From Roseiarcus sp963782255 (GTDB lineage Bacteria > Pseudomonadota > Alphaproteobacteria > Rhizobiales > Beijerinckiaceae): DNA of 64,000 nt. How positions within the stretch are numbered: the first letter of the stretch is position 1; each line of letters starts with the position of its first letter. The DNA is taken from assembly GCA_963782255.1 (NCBI GenBank), contig CAWAIS010000001.1, positions 3,906,001-3,970,000 on the forward strand, written 5' to 3'. Made by a program: the position numbers and the translations under genes. Below are positions 27,048 through 35,623 of this stretch, one piece after another. Below the pieces are notes generated by a model, which was given only the letters and a program-made list of their open reading frames with translations, did not search any database and was not told the DNA's origin.

Positions 27048-27359
27048 TTACGTCTTCTTCACTTGAAGCCACTGCATATGAGTCAAGAAATCATTTTGAG
27101 CGTTCGTCCCAAACGCAGCTTGATCATAGCCAATCTGAAGCACGGTAATTTGCCATCCGTCGCCAACAATGGACCGAACTAGGTTAAGGGTCTTGGCCGC
27201 AGGTTCAACGCTGATAAGGCCGATCGCGGCCCCAGTCCCCCATGCCATCAAGGAAGCCGTATGAGGTCCGAGCGCGCCTTTTATTTCCTTAAATTGTTGT
27301 TTGGACGGGGGAATGCGCGTTAAGGAATTCATCAAAAGCAAGTAAGCCGCCGGTTTCAT
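27048..27359 (-). CDS. Small hypothetical protein
   Basis: A 103-residue protein beginning MKPAAYLLLMNSLTRIPPS. The segment GALGPHTASLMAWGTGAAIGLISVE has a mildly hydrophobic core, and the end LTHMQWLQVKKT is soluble in character. I do not recognise a family. It lies in the accessory region and faces away from the crotonase gene. Base composition is lower in GC than the neighbouring catabolic genes, consistent with acquired DNA. Confidence 0.45.
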   Translation of the reverse strand: MKPAAYLLLMNSLTRIPPSKQQFKEIKGALGPHTASLMAWGTGAAIGLISVEPAAKTLNLVRSIVGDGWQITVLQIGYDQAAFGTNAQNDFLTHMQWLQVKKT

Positions 27360-27543
27360 GGAGTTCCTAAGCGCTCAATCGTTGATTCGGTCCCAATGCC
27401 TCATCTATCCGATTTCGCCTCCAGAGTCCCGGTTTGACGCCAGCCGCCACATCGCCGTCTCGCGCTCACCGTCCTTGACGACGGAGCCGCGCACCTTCCG
27501 CAGATAAAGCGCGGGAGCCGCACCTCCCGTCCGATTGCTATGC

Positions 27544-27563
27544 TCAATAACAATTATTATTGA
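27544..27563. promoter_or_regulatory. Palindromic operator candidate upstream of the crotonase gene
   Basis: A perfect inverted repeat with 7-bp arms, TCAATAA and TTATTGA, separated by six bases, lies 44 bp before the crotonase start in an otherwise GC-rich region. Size and AT-rich half-sites resemble MarR-family operators, which often control hydroxycinnamate and aromatic acid genes. No regulator gene is in the immediate vicinity. Confidence 0.45.
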
Positions 27564-27606
27564 TAGCGAACGATGGCGCTGTATCCGGCGCGGGACGTGA
27601 GGAAGC

Positions 27607-28422
27607 ATGACGCTCGAGGCCGCCGAACAGCCGATCGGCATCGATCTGCCCGCCTCGCTCAGGGCGACGCGGCGCGGAGCGGTCGCGCACCTGCGTCTCG
27701 CCCGCTCGGAAAAGCGCAACGCGCTCGACGACGTGACCGTGCTGGAACTCGAGACGTTCTTCACGCGCCTGCCCAAAGACGTCGGCGCCGTGGTGATGAC
27801 CGGCGAGGGCGCGCATTTTTCCGCCGGGCTCGACCTGTCGGAAGTCGCCGAAGCCCATGATCCGCTCGAAGGCGTGCTGCATTCGCGCATGTGGCACCGC
27901 GCGTTCGAGGCGATCCAGTTCGGTCGCGTTCCGGTCGTGACCGCCATGCACGGCGCGGTGGTGGGCGGGGGGCTGGAGCTCGCCGCCGCGACCCACATCC
28001 GCGTCGCCGAGCGCTCGACCTATTACGGCTTGCCCGAGGGGCAGCGCGGCATTTTCCTGGGCGGCGGCGGTTCGGTCAGGATCGCGCGCCTCGTCGGCGT
28101 CGCGCGGGTCATGGACATGATGCTGACCGGGCGGACGCTCAGCGCCGAGGAGGGTCACGCGGCGGGGATCACGCAATATCTGGTCGAGGACGGCAAGGGG
28201 CTCGAAAAGGCGCTCGAGCTCGCGGCCAAAGCCGCCTCCAATACGGCGACGACCAATTTCGCCGTCCTTCACGCGCTGCCCCGCATCTTCGAGAGCGATC
28301 CCGCGAGCGGGCTCCTGACCGAGTCGCTGATGGCCTCGATCGCCGAGCTCAGCCCAGAGGCGCAAAAGCGGCTGAAGGACTTTCTCGAAAAGCGCGCGGC
28401 GAAGGTCACGCGACAAGGCTGA
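27607..28422 (+). CDS. Crotonase-family enoyl-CoA hydratase/isomerase
   Basis: A 271-residue crotonase. The oxyanion-hole segments GEGAHFSAGLDLSE and HGAVVGGGLELAAATHIRVAE are clear, and YGLPEGQRGIFLGGGGSVRIARLVG carries the acid/base Glu region. Family members hydrate or isomerise enoyl-CoA esters; some cleave feruloyl-CoA after hydration. The nearby feruloyl-CoA synthetase (30110) suggests a role in side-chain shortening of hydroxycinnamates, but the specific residues of feruloyl-CoA hydratase/lyase could not be confirmed. A palindromic operator candidate precedes it. Confidence 0.88.
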   Translation: MTLEAAEQPIGIDLPASLRATRRGAVAHLRLARSEKRNALDDVTVLELETFFTRLPKDVGAVVMTGEGAHFSAGLDLSEVAEAHDPLEGVLHSRMWHRAFEAIQFGRVPVVTAMHGAVVGGGLELAAATHIRVAERSTYYGLPEGQRGIFLGGGGSVRIARLVGVARVMDMMLTGRTLSAEEGHAAGITQYLVEDGKGLEKALELAAKAASNTATTNFAVLHALPRIFESDPASGLLTESLMASIAELSPEAQKRLKDFLEKRAAKVTRQG

Positions 28423-28515
28423 GCCGAAATCCGCCTGCTCTCGTGCAACCGCCGGGGGCGTCCTGCCGACATGGATTCCTGGTCGGTCTTCCTTCGAGCC
28501 CCGCATAAGCGGGAG

Positions 28516-29757
28516 CTACTGGTTGGCGATGATCCTGATCGGCGCGCCGAGCAGCGTGATCGGCAAGGCGACGACCGCGCCCAGGCCGCCGCCTGCCGCT
28601 GCTGTCTCGCTCAGGTCGGTCGCGCGGGGATTCGAGGCGATCCCTTTGGCGAGAACGCCCCGCAGCTCCGGCGCGACGGCGGCAAGCTGTGCGAACTTGT
28701 CGTGGTTGGTGGGATCGTCGGCCTTGACGTCCGTCAGGTCGATCACCGTCGCGCCGAGCTCAGCCAGCTGGCCAACGCGGGGGTCGTCGCCGACCCGGCT
28801 CACCCCTCCGGCGATGGTTCGCGAAAGCCACAGCGCCTTGTCGTCCCTGGAAAGCACGACATAGAACGGCCGCTGGAGTTTGCCGAAGCGGCGCAGTTGC
28901 AACTCGAACACATCAATGTCGATGTCGGGCGCCGCCAGAACGATATAGCCCAGCTTGTTAGCGTGATCGAGGCGGCCGGACATCTTGATCTGCCGGAACG
29001 CCTCGACCGTGACCCAATTGCCCATCGAGTGGGCGAGCACGTTGACCTGTTCGGCGTTGCTGTCGAGCGCCAGACGGATCGTATGCTCGAGTTCGTCGCG
29101 CGCCGCGGTGGCGCTGTTGAGGTCGTAAAGATAGCCGGTGGCTTTTCCTTGCGACGCCCAGGTGAACAGCACCGGGACGCCCGGGGCTTTCGCGTCGTGG
29201 ACGAACTGAGCCTCGCGGTAGAGCCCCTCGGCGAACATCGTATTGAAGCCGTGAACGAAGAGGACCACCTTTCGCTTGCCCGGCGGCCGCAGGGCAAGCT
29301 CTGCGTTCAGCGCCTGAACGAACGCCTTGTCGCCGTCGAGATATTTTTCGTCGCGCGCGACGAAATCGGCGTTCGGGTCGCCGGGCGGCGTTCTCGGCCA
29401 TTCGATCTCGCCTTGTTTGTGGGTCGGGGGGACCGACACCGTGATCTCGGCGTAGTCGCTCGCGCTCGATCGCTCGCCGTTGAACAGCGTGCCGGGGCGC
29501 GGATCGCGCTCGCGCGTCGTCGCGACAAGGATCGTATGGTCGACGGCGCCCGGAGGGACCAGGGCTACCGGGCTGAGATACCCGCTCTCCGGGCGGGAGG
29601 CGCAGGCGGCCAGCGACGTGGTGATCAGTACTATCGCCAGTATTGAGGAGAACCGCCTCGACGACGCTGACGGCGCACGCGGCCAAACAATCGCCGGCTC
29701 CACAATGTCATTCACATCTGCCCCCGCGCCGGCCCCCTGCCGGTTTCGCCGGCTCAT
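28516..29757 (-). CDS. Alpha/beta-hydrolase lipoprotein (DUF900/COG4782 type)
   Basis: A 413-residue protein with a hydrophobic N-terminal segment (about 40-52) ending in the lipobox LAAC, so it is probably a lipoprotein facing the periplasm. The hydrolase domain shows VVLFVHGFNTMFAEGLYREAQ (oxyanion region), FTWASQG, and nucleophile motif AHSMGNW (GxSxG variant HSMG). The C-terminal LPITLLGAPIRIIANQ is hydrophobic. An in-frame GTG at 29715 is an alternative start closer to the signal peptide. It is convergent with the crotonase gene and the substrate is unknown. Confidence 0.85.
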   Translation of the reverse strand: MSRRNRQGAGAGADVNDIVEPAIVWPRAPSASSRRFSSILAIVLITTSLAACASRPESGYLSPVALVPPGAVDHTILVATTRERDPRPGTLFNGERSSASDYAEITVSVPPTHKQGEIEWPRTPPGDPNADFVARDEKYLDGDKAFVQALNAELALRPPGKRKVVLFVHGFNTMFAEGLYREAQFVHDAKAPGVPVLFTWASQGKATGYLYDLNSATAARDELEHTIRLALDSNAEQVNVLAHSMGNWVTVEAFRQIKMSGRLDHANKLGYIVLAAPDIDIDVFELQLRRFGKLQRPFYVVLSRDDKALWLSRTIAGGVSRVGDDPRVGQLAELGATVIDLTDVKADDPTNHDKFAQLAAVAPELRGVLAKGIASNPRATDLSETAAAGGGLGAVVALPITLLGAPIRIIANQ

Positions 29758-30109
29758 GACGAGCCCTAGCGCCGCCGGCCCGCGTTCTTACGGCAAGGCG
29801 TCTCGATTGAAAAATGAAATTACGGCGCTCCTTCGTTTTCCATGGGCGCCCGTGATTTCCTGATCACAAAGGTCAGCCGCGAGATGGGCGTCGTGACGTT
29901 CATGCGGAGATTTGAGGCCGTGGGACCTTGCTATCGCGGCGATCGCAAACAATCATCACGCCTCCGCCGTCTACGGGCTCGACAAGAGGCTTCTCATGGC
30001 CGAGGAAGATTCTTAATTTGCACGGCATGGAAAAAAGGCTGAGCGATCGCGGCCTAGACCGGCGGGCGGAAACGCGCACGAAACGGCGGCGACGTCGGGG
30101 GAGGAGAGA
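29758..30109. other. Divergent intergenic region between the lipoprotein hydrolase and fcs
   Basis: About 350 bp containing the promoters of the two divergent genes. A strong ribosome site, GGGGGAGGAGAGA, precedes the fcs ATG at 30110. No RNA gene, repeat or convincing short ORF was recognised. Confidence 0.5.
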
Positions 30110-31969
30110 ATGACGCGGATGAAGCTGACCTTCGGTCCGCCGGACGTGACGGTCGAGCGCCGCGCGGACGGTGCGATGCTCGTGCGCTCGCCTCATCCGC
30201 TCAAGCCCTATCCGGACGCGGTGACCGACTGGCTCGACCATTGGGCGAAGGTCGCGCCGACCCGCGTCTTCCTCGCCGAGCGACAGGGCGAAGCTTGGCG
30301 GAAGGTGACCTACGCTGAAGCGCGCGATGCGGCGCGCCGCGTCGCGCAAGCGCTGATCGACCGAAAACTCTCGGTCGACCGGCCGGTCGCGATCCTCTCC
30401 GGCAACAGCGTCGATCACGCGCTGATCGGGCTCGGCGCGATGATTGCGGGGGTTCCCTACGCGCCCGTCTCGCCGCCCTATTCGCTGGTCGCCAAGGATT
30501 TCGCCAAGCTCAAGGCGATCCTCGGCGTCCTCACGCCGGGCCTGATCTTCGTCGGCGACGGCGCGCCCTTTGCGGCGGCGATCGAGGCCACCGCGCCGAA
30601 GGATGCGGAGATCGTCGCGGGCGTGAACCCGCCTGCCTCGCGGCCATCGACCACTCTCTCGGCCTTTCTCGCCAAACCGGCCGGCCCGGAGGTCGACGCT
30701 GCTCAGGCGAAGGTCGGGCCCGACACGATCGCCAAGCTCCTGTTCACCTCGGGGTCGACCGGCGCGCCCAAGGGCGTCATCAACACCCATCGCATGATGA
30801 CCTCGAATCAGGCGATGCTTCAGGGCTTGAATCCAAGCTACGCCGCCGAGCCGCCGGTGCTGATCGATTGGCTGCCCTGGAGCCACACGTTCGGCGGCAA
30901 CAACAATTTCAATCTCGTGCTCGCCAACGGCGGCTCGTATTATATTGACGCGGGCAAGCCGCTGCCGCGCGCGATCGAAGAGACCGTGCGAAACCTGCGG
31001 GAAATTTCGCCGACCGTCTATTACAACGTGCCCAAGGGCTTCGAGATGCTCATGCCCTACCTCCAGGCCGACGAAGGACTGCGGAAAAGCCTGTTCGCCA
31101 AACTGCAATCGTTCGTCTACGCGGGCGCGGCGCTGCCCCCGCACGTGCGCGAGGAACTCGAGCGGCTGGGGCGCGAGACGATCGGCGAAGCCGTTCCGAT
31201 TCTGACCTCGCTCGGCTCGACAGAGACGGGTCCATCCGCCATCAGCGTGACGGAGCGCGCGTGCGAGCCCGGCGTCGTCGGCATTCCCAATCCCGGCGTC
31301 GAGGTGAAGCTCGTGCCGAACGGCGACAAGTTCGAGGCGCGGCTGAAGAGCCCAAGCATCACGCCGGGCTACTGGCGCCAGCCGGAATTGACCGAGGCCG
31401 CCTTCGACGAGGACGGCTATTACAAGCTCGGCGACGCGTTGCGCTTCTTCGACGACAGAGATCCCGAACGCGGCTTCGTCTTCGATGGCCGCGTGGCGGA
31501 AGACTTCAAGCTCGCGACCGGCACCTGGGTCAGCGTCGGCCCCTTGCGGCTCAAGTTCATCGCCGATAGCGCGCCCTATGTGACGGACCTGGTCGTCGCC
31601 GGACACGACCGCGACGATGCGGCGGCCCTCGTCGTTCCCAATCTCGCGGCCTGCTGCGAGCTCGCCGGATTGGCCGCGGACGCCAGCGCGGCCGACGTGC
31701 TTGCGTGCGGACGCGTGCGCGACAAATTCGCCGGGCTCATCGCCGCGTTCAACAAGGCGGCGGCCGGCAGCTCGGGGCGCTTCGCCCGCATCATTCTCAT
31801 GGACGAACCGCCGTCGCTCGACACGGGCGAACTCACCGACAAGGGCTCGATCAACCAGCGCGCGGTGCTGGCGCATCGCGCCGAAATGGTCGAAGAGCTT
31901 TACGCAGAAACGCCCTCCGCCCGCACAATTCTGCCCGCGCATGAGCTAACGGAGCTCGGATCCCCATGA
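30110..31969 (+). CDS. fcs: Feruloyl-CoA synthetase (acyl-adenylating ligase)
   Basis: A 619-residue adenylate-forming enzyme that activates ferulate or related hydroxycinnamates to CoA thioesters. The P-loop LLFTSGSTGAPKGVINTHRMM, A5-type SLGSTETGP, and LGDALRFFDDRDPERGFVFDGRVAEDFKL (the Fcs form of the A8 hinge) identify the family. The start ATG at 30110 has an excellent ribosome site. It overlaps the amidohydrolase by four bases (ATGA), so the two are coupled. Substrate range is inferred from family likeness; other aryl or fatty acids are possible. Confidence 0.88.
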   Translation: MTRMKLTFGPPDVTVERRADGAMLVRSPHPLKPYPDAVTDWLDHWAKVAPTRVFLAERQGEAWRKVTYAEARDAARRVAQALIDRKLSVDRPVAILSGNSVDHALIGLGAMIAGVPYAPVSPPYSLVAKDFAKLKAILGVLTPGLIFVGDGAPFAAAIEATAPKDAEIVAGVNPPASRPSTTLSAFLAKPAGPEVDAAQAKVGPDTIAKLLFTSGSTGAPKGVINTHRMMTSNQAMLQGLNPSYAAEPPVLIDWLPWSHTFGGNNNFNLVLANGGSYYIDAGKPLPRAIEETVRNLREISPTVYYNVPKGFEMLMPYLQADEGLRKSLFAKLQSFVYAGAALPPHVREELERLGRETIGEAVPILTSLGSTETGPSAISVTERACEPGVVGIPNPGVEVKLVPNGDKFEARLKSPSITPGYWRQPELTEAAFDEDGYYKLGDALRFFDDRDPERGFVFDGRVAEDFKLATGTWVSVGPLRLKFIADSAPYVTDLVVAGHDRDDAAALVVPNLAACCELAGLAADASAADVLACGRVRDKFAGLIAAFNKAAAGSSGRFARIILMDEPPSLDTGELTDKGSINQRAVLAHRAEMVEELYAETPSARTILPAHELTELGSP

Positions 31970-32838
31970 AGGTCAGCGATCTCGTCGCCATCGACGTCCA
32001 CACCCACGCGGAGGTCTCCTGCCGGCAGCCGGCCGACGCGTTCTGGCAGCCCTACGGGGAGGCGGCGAACAAATATTTCAAGGCGGGCAAGCGGCCGACC
32101 ATCGCCGAGACGGTTGCCTATTATCGCGAGCGCAAGATCGGCCTCGTCATGTTCACCGTCGACAGCGAGTTCGAGATCGGCGCCCGGCGCATCCCCAACG
32201 AGGAAGTCGCCGAGGCTGCCGCCGCGAACTCCGACATGATGATCGCATTCGCGTCGATCGACCCACACAAGGGAAAGATGGGCGTGCGGGAGGCGCGCGC
32301 CCTCATCGAGGCCGGAATCATCAAGGGCTTCAAGTTCCATCCGACCGTGCAGGGCTTCTTCCCCAACGACCGCATGGCCTACGACCTCTATGAGTTGATC
32401 GCCGAGCACAGGCTGCCCGCCGTCTTCCACAGCGGCCATTCCGGCATTGGCACGGGCATGCGCGGCGGCGGCGGCATGCGGCTCAAATACTCGAACCCGA
32501 TCCACATCGACGACGTCGCGGTCGATTTTCCGGACATGACGATCATCATCGCCCACCCGTCCTGGCCTTGGCAGGACGAGGCGCTGTCGGTCTGCCTGCA
32601 CAAGCCGAACGTCTATATCGACCTCTCCGGCTGGAGCCCGAAATACTTTCCGCCGCAGCTCGTGCAATACGCGAACGGTCAGCTCAAGACGAAGATGCTG
32701 TTCGGCTCGGATTTTCCACTGATCGCGCCGGACCGCTGGATCAAGGATTTCCGCGAGGCCGGCTTCAAGCCCGAGGTGTACGACCTGATCCTCAAGGAGA
32801 ACGCGATCCGCGCTCTGAAGATCGGCGCCGAGGCTTGA
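31966..32838 (+). CDS. Amidohydrolase-family protein (COG2159, ACMSD-like)
   Basis: A 290-residue TIM-barrel metal enzyme. It has DVHTHAE (HxH metal motif, about residues 11-13), KFHP, VFHSGHSG, IIAHPSWPWQDEAL and GSDFPLI (metal-binding Asp). This group includes decarboxylases and hydratases of aromatic or unsaturated acids, such as ACMSD and gamma-resorcylate decarboxylase. Its ATGA overlap with fcs suggests action on the aromatic product of that pathway. The exact reaction is not determined. Confidence 0.85.
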   Translation: MKVSDLVAIDVHTHAEVSCRQPADAFWQPYGEAANKYFKAGKRPTIAETVAYYRERKIGLVMFTVDSEFEIGARRIPNEEVAEAAAANSDMMIAFASIDPHKGKMGVREARALIEAGIIKGFKFHPTVQGFFPNDRMAYDLYELIAEHRLPAVFHSGHSGIGTGMRGGGGMRLKYSNPIHIDDVAVDFPDMTIIIAHPSWPWQDEALSVCLHKPNVYIDLSGWSPKYFPPQLVQYANGQLKTKMLFGSDFPLIAPDRWIKDFREAGFKPEVYDLILKENAIRALKIGAEA

Positions 32839-32924
32839 TGTCAGTCCGGCAATTCCCCGGCCTCGCCCTGAGGCGCCGCGAAGCGGCCTCGAAGGGCGCT
32901 CCAGGAGGCGCCGGCCGCGCCGCA

Positions 32925-32985
32925 AGCGCCCTCTGGAGCATCCTTCGAGGCTCTTGCTTCGCAAGAGCGCCACAGGATGAGCGCA
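32925..32985. repeat. REP-like palindrome between amidohydrolase and hydrolase genes
   Basis: The gap holds CATCCTTCGAGGC ... GCCACAGGATGAGCG with an inner hairpin GGCTCTTGCTTCGCAAGAGC. The ATCCTTCGAG / CAGGATGAG ends are the hallmark of a dispersed intergenic palindrome of Rhizobiales. It may act as a processing or weak termination site inside the operon. Confidence 0.65.
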
Positions 32986-33025
32986 GGTGGAATTTCCCGT
33001 CAGTCTCTCCGACGACGGCCACGTC

Positions 33026-33841
33026 ATGAAAGCCTTCTCCTGGGCCGACGGCGGCGTCGGCGCGATCGTCGCCGACGGCAAGAGGCTCGAGGCGGTCGCC
33101 TACGGGCCGCCGCCGGATGCCGCGCCGACGATCGTCATGCTGCACGAAGGCCTCGGCTGCGTCGCGCTGTGGCGCGACTTTCCGGAAAAGCTCGCCGCGG
33201 CGACCGGCTGGGGCGTCTTCGTCTACTCCCGCGCCGGCTACGGCCGGTCCGACCCGGTCGATCTGCCGCGCCCGCTCGACTACATGACGCAAGAGGCTGA
33301 GTTCAGCCTGCCCGAAGTTCTCGACGCCATCGGTTTGAAGCGCGGAATCCTGCTCGGGCACAGCGACGGCGCCTCGATTTCGGCGATCTATGCCGGCCAG
33401 CATGCGGACGACGAGCGTGTGCTTGGCCTCGTGCTCATGGCGCCGCACGTCTTCACCGAACCGCCGGGCTTAACCTCGATCCTCGAGGCCAGGCGCGCTT
33501 ACGAAACGGGCGAGCTTCGCGCGAAACTCGCGCGATACCATGCGCATGTGGACAGCGCGTTTCTGGGCTGGAACGGCGCCTGGCTCGGTCCGGGCTTCAA
33601 GACCTGGAACATCGAAGAATTCGTTGACCGCTGGCGCGTTCCCGCGCTCATGATTCAAGGGGCGGACGACCAATATGGAACGATCGCGCAAATCCGCGCG
33701 ATCGAAGCGCGCACGCCAGCGCCGGTCGAGAGCCTCGTCCTCGACGACTGCCGTCACTCCCCGCACCTCGACCAGCCGGAGGCGACGCTCGCCGCGGTCA
33801 TGAGGTTCTGCGCCAAGATCAGCGAGATGGCGGAACGATGA
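33026..33841 (+). CDS. Alpha/beta hydrolase
   Basis: A hydrolase of 271 residues from the ATG at 33026; a GTG at 32987 would add 13. It shows the oxyanion segment MLHEGLGCVALWRDFPEKLA, YSRAGYGRSDP, the nucleophile motif LGHSDGASIS (GxSxG), and a late His in DDCRHSPHLDQPE. The acid is probably in IQGADDQYG. It is coupled to the dehydrogenase downstream (ATGA overlap at 33838-33841), which puts it in the aromatic/acyl-CoA cluster. The substrate is unknown. Confidence 0.85.
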   Translation: MKAFSWADGGVGAIVADGKRLEAVAYGPPPDAAPTIVMLHEGLGCVALWRDFPEKLAAATGWGVFVYSRAGYGRSDPVDLPRPLDYMTQEAEFSLPEVLDAIGLKRGILLGHSDGASISAIYAGQHADDERVLGLVLMAPHVFTEPPGLTSILEARRAYETGELRAKLARYHAHVDSAFLGWNGAWLGPGFKTWNIEEFVDRWRVPALMIQGADDQYGTIAQIRAIEARTPAPVESLVLDDCRHSPHLDQPEATLAAVMRFCAKISEMAER

Positions 33842-34881
33842 AGACCATGCTCGCGGCGCGCATTCACGGCCACGGCGGCAATGAGGTCCTGCGGCTTGAC
33901 GAATTGCCGGTCCCGCCGCGCAAACCCGGCGAGGTGCGGGTCCGCATGGCGGCGGGCGGCCTCAATCGCGTCGATCTTTACATGCGCGACAGCGGCGCCG
34001 GGGTCACCCATCGGCTGCCGATCATCCTCGGGCTCGACGGCACCGGCGTCGTCGACGAGGCCGACGACGGTTCGACGTTCTGCGCCGGCGATCCGGTCGT
34101 CCTTTACCCGGCGCAGACTTGCGGAACCTGCGAGTTCTGCCGCAAGGGAGAGGACGTTCTCTGCCTCAAGGCGCGCATCTTCGGCGAGCAGATCGACGGA
34201 ACCTTCGCGGGGTTCGTCTCAGCGCCCGAGGCGAACGCCTTGCGCAAGCCCGATGGGCTCGACTTCTTTCAGGCCGCCTCGCTCAGCGTCGCATGGCTCA
34301 CGGCCTGGCGCATGATCGAGACGAAGGCGCGGGTCCAGCCCGGCGAGACGGCGCTCATCTTCGGCGTCGGCGGCTCGGTTTCGCTCGCCGCGACGCAGAT
34401 CGTGAGCGCGATCGGCGCGCGAGCGCTCGTCACCTCGCGCGACGCAGCAAAACTCGAGCGCGCCCGGGCGTTCGGCGCCAAAAAGACGATCCATGATGCG
34501 GGAGGCGACGTCGCGAAACGCGTGATGGAGTTGACCGACGGCCGCGGCGTCGACGTCGTCCTTGAGAACGTCGGCAAGGCCGTCTGGCCGGCGGCGGTGC
34601 GCGCGCTCGTGCGCGGTGGCCGGCTCGTGACCTGCGGCGCGACGACCGGCGACGACCCCTCCGCCGACCTGCGCCGGCTCTTCATCCGGCAATTGCAGAT
34701 CTTCGGCTCGACGCTCGGCACGCGTGCGGAATTCGCCGCAATGCTTGACTTCGTCGCCGACAAGCGACTGAAACCGCACATCGACGAGGTCTTCGCGCTG
34801 CGTGACCTCCACTCCGCGCTCGACCGGCTCGAGTCCGGCCGCCAGTTCGGCAAGATCGGTCTTGCGATCGGCGATGCGTGA
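33838..34881 (+). CDS. Zinc-type alcohol dehydrogenase (MDR superfamily)
   Basis: A 347-residue medium-chain dehydrogenase/reductase. The structural zinc site is visible as CGTCEFCRKGEDVLC. The coenzyme domain has ALIFGVGGSVSLAATQI and then LVTSRDAAKLERARAFGA, a pattern with an NADP-type Ser/Arg after the second strand. The catalytic-zinc region around GLNRVDLYMRDSG lacks the usual Cys, so it may act more like a quinone oxidoreductase or crotonyl-CoA reductase relative. It is translationally coupled to the hydrolase before it. Confidence 0.85.
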   Translation: MKTMLAARIHGHGGNEVLRLDELPVPPRKPGEVRVRMAAGGLNRVDLYMRDSGAGVTHRLPIILGLDGTGVVDEADDGSTFCAGDPVVLYPAQTCGTCEFCRKGEDVLCLKARIFGEQIDGTFAGFVSAPEANALRKPDGLDFFQAASLSVAWLTAWRMIETKARVQPGETALIFGVGGSVSLAATQIVSAIGARALVTSRDAAKLERARAFGAKKTIHDAGGDVAKRVMELTDGRGVDVVLENVGKAVWPAAVRALVRGGRLVTCGATTGDDPSADLRRLFIRQLQIFGSTLGTRAEFAAMLDFVADKRLKPHIDEVFALRDLHSALDRLESGRQFGKIGLAIGDA

Positions 34882-35012
34882 GCGGGGCTTTAGGATCGCG
34901 CGCCCGAGTTGCATAGGTTTGCTTCGCAGAATATCATAAACCTTCGTGGACATCGACGTGTCTTGATCCCACGCCGCTTAGCCTGCCCGTCGGAGCGGGG
35001 GAGGAGGGAAAG

Positions 35013-35486
35013 ATGAAAGGCAACCGCTCGAGTTTCGAACGTCCCGCAACATCGAGCGCCGCTCTGCTCGCCTCGCTGCTCGCATTGGGCGCGATTGGCG
35101 CGTCAGGTCCGGCGCTTGCGGCATGCGGGGGGATTTCCTCTTATCAGAACACCGGCGTCCATTCCGCTTCCGCCAGCACCGGGGTTCACTCCGCCGCTGC
35201 TCACGCGGTCTCCGGCTCGGTCGGAACGGCGAGCCCGTCGTCGTGCCCGACGACGACCAACCCGACGGTGCATGTCGGCGCACGCGGCTCGGCCGCGCAT
35301 GGGATCAACCCGCGCACTCTAACCGGAAGCGTCCACGTCGAGCACCCGACCGTGACCATGAACAGGACTTCCGCCACGACGGCGAGCGCCGCGCGTTCCG
35401 CGAGCACCGTGCATTCCGGGAGCGCCGTGCATACCGGGAGCAGCGTGCATACCGCCAGTCGTTCGCCGAACCTGAAGAGGCATTGA
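35013..35486 (+). CDS. Secreted Ser/Thr/His-rich protein with VHS/VHT repeats
   Basis: A 157-residue protein with a signal peptide (ALLASLLALGAIGASGPALA, cut before ACGG). The mature part is low complexity, with repeated GVHSAS, GVHSAA, TVHVG, SVHVE, TVHSG, AVHTG and SVHTA motifs, roughly one His every 6-20 residues. The DNA carries three tandem 18-bp units starting at 35409, 35427 and 35445. Two Cys (ACGG, SCPT) flank the first repeats. No known family; the spaced His could bind metal. An AGGAGGG ribosome site precedes the ATG. Confidence 0.65.
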   Translation: MKGNRSSFERPATSSAALLASLLALGAIGASGPALAACGGISSYQNTGVHSASASTGVHSAAAHAVSGSVGTASPSSCPTTTNPTVHVGARGSAAHGINPRTLTGSVHVEHPTVTMNRTSATTASAARSASTVHSGSAVHTGSSVHTASRSPNLKRH

Positions 35487-35623
35487 CCGCAGCTCACCTG
35501 TGAAGCGAAATATTCGGGCGCGCGGCGAGATGCCGCAACCGGCCCGCGGTTTTCCGAGCGTTCGTTGATCCGATCTGCCGCTTTCGCTATGGTCCAAGGC
35601 CAAGGATCGGGGAGGAAGCGGCG

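Noticed and set aside
28494..28515. Hairpin CCCGC-ATAA-GCGGG between the crotonase and lipoprotein hydrolase genes
   Set aside because: Arms of five bases and no T run; too weak to call a terminator.
29900..31942. 680-codon open frame antisense to feruloyl-CoA synthetase
   Set aside because: Arg/His/Gly-rich shadow with no domain; the plus-strand gene is well supported.
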